Positions 5,970 through 6,319 of a stretch of 6,319 bases of DNA are shown here, piece after piece. The stretch lies in the NCBI GenBank assembly GCA_039934475.1, contig JBDTMC010000458.1, forward strand, positions 1 to 6,319, written 5' to 3'. This DNA is from JBDTMC01 sp039934475 (GTDB taxonomy: Bacteria; Acidobacteriota; Terriglobia; Bryobacterales; Bryobacteraceae). The position numbers and the translations under genes are program-made. The first letter of the stretch is position 1. Each line of letters begins with the position of its first letter. The notes under the pieces are model-generated. The model saw nothing but the letters and a program-made list of their open reading frames with translations. It searched no databases and was not told where the DNA came from.

Positions 5970-6319
5970 ATGCTGCGACGCGCCCTCTGCCTGCTTTGTC
6001 TTCTCAATGCCGTGGCCTCGGCCGCCGACCCCGTCGCGCGCGCAGCCGAAAAGCTACAGGCCGGCCTCATCGGCATCGACACCCACATCGACGTTATGCA
6101 GCGCGTGTTGAACGAGAAGCTCAGCATCGCCGCCCAGCTCGCCAACGGACATGTGGACTTGCCGCGCCTGCGCGAGGGTGGCATGCGCGCCCCGTTCTTC
6201 GCCTTATGGGTGCCGACGTTCTATCCCGGCTCTGAAGCCATTCGCCGCACCCTGCAGCTCCGTGAGTCCGCCGAACGCCTCTTCCAGACTTTCCCCGATC
6301 AGGTGGAACTCGCTACCAG
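5970..6319 (+). CDS. Secreted membrane dipeptidase, peptidase M19 (renal dipeptidase) family (N-terminal part only)
   Basis: The first 116 codons of a zinc dipeptidase are present; the remaining two thirds or more of a typical 350-430-residue protein lie past the right edge. M19 enzymes cleave dipeptides, including D-amino-acid-containing ones, with a binuclear zinc centre in an amidohydrolase-type barrel. The sequence starts MLRRALCLLCLLNAVASAAD, a clear signal peptide with probable cleavage after ASA at 18. GIDTHID (35-41) provides the first zinc ligands, H39 and D41. HVDLPRLREGGMRAPFFALW (61-80) is the characteristic M19 segment that follows, ending in WVP. The ATG is chosen because it gives the signal peptide directly. 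The gene follows the Tat oxidoreductase by 48 bp on the same strand but seems to have its own -10 element. Both products are exported; no shared pathway is evident. Confidence 0.9.
   Translation, partial: MLRRALCLLCLLNAVASAADPVARAAEKLQAGLIGIDTHIDVMQRVLNEKLSIAAQLANGHVDLPRLREGGMRAPFFALWVPTFYPGSEAIRRTLQLRESAERLFQTFPDQVELAT

Overview
The window looks like an ordinary chromosomal segment of a GC-rich Gram-negative bacterium. The most likely source is an acidobacterium of the Solibacter/Bryobacter type. This is inferred from style, not from a marker gene: a Tat-exported Gfo/Idh/MocA oxidoreductase, a large secreted esterase-like hydrolase, a secreted M19 dipeptidase, a lipoprotein RND adaptor, and several genes with no Shine-Dalgarno sequence. 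There are no RNA genes, insertion sequences, CRISPR arrays or phage genes.

The left half (1-3726) reads on the minus strand. In transcription order it holds a secreted two-part alpha/beta hydrolase (3726-1861), a 192-bp intergenic region with an 18-bp near-palindrome and a GC-rich stem-loop, an MdtA-like periplasmic adaptor lipoprotein (1668-397), and the first 125 codons of an MdtC/MdtB-like RND pump (375-1, continuing off the left edge). The adaptor and pump are 21 bp apart, each with a good ribosome-binding site, and are surely one efflux operon. No outer-membrane channel or regulator gene is visible.

The right half (3772-6319) reads on the plus strand: a PlsC-type 1-acylglycerol-3-phosphate acyltransferase, a Tat-signal Gfo/Idh/MocA oxidoreductase, and the start of a secreted M19 membrane dipeptidase that runs off the right edge. 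Gaps of about 50 bp, with -10-like hexamers close to two of the three starts, suggest separate transcription units rather than one tight operon. The hydrolase and plsC diverge across only 45 bp.

The genes do not form one evident pathway. Together they describe envelope and periplasm work: drug or metabolite efflux, phospholipid synthesis, and exported ester, sugar and peptide metabolism. I found no clearly new system. The points most worth checking are the degenerate second hydrolase half in the 621-residue protein, the palindromic operator candidate ahead of the efflux operon, and the recurring TAGAAT hexamer just before start codons.
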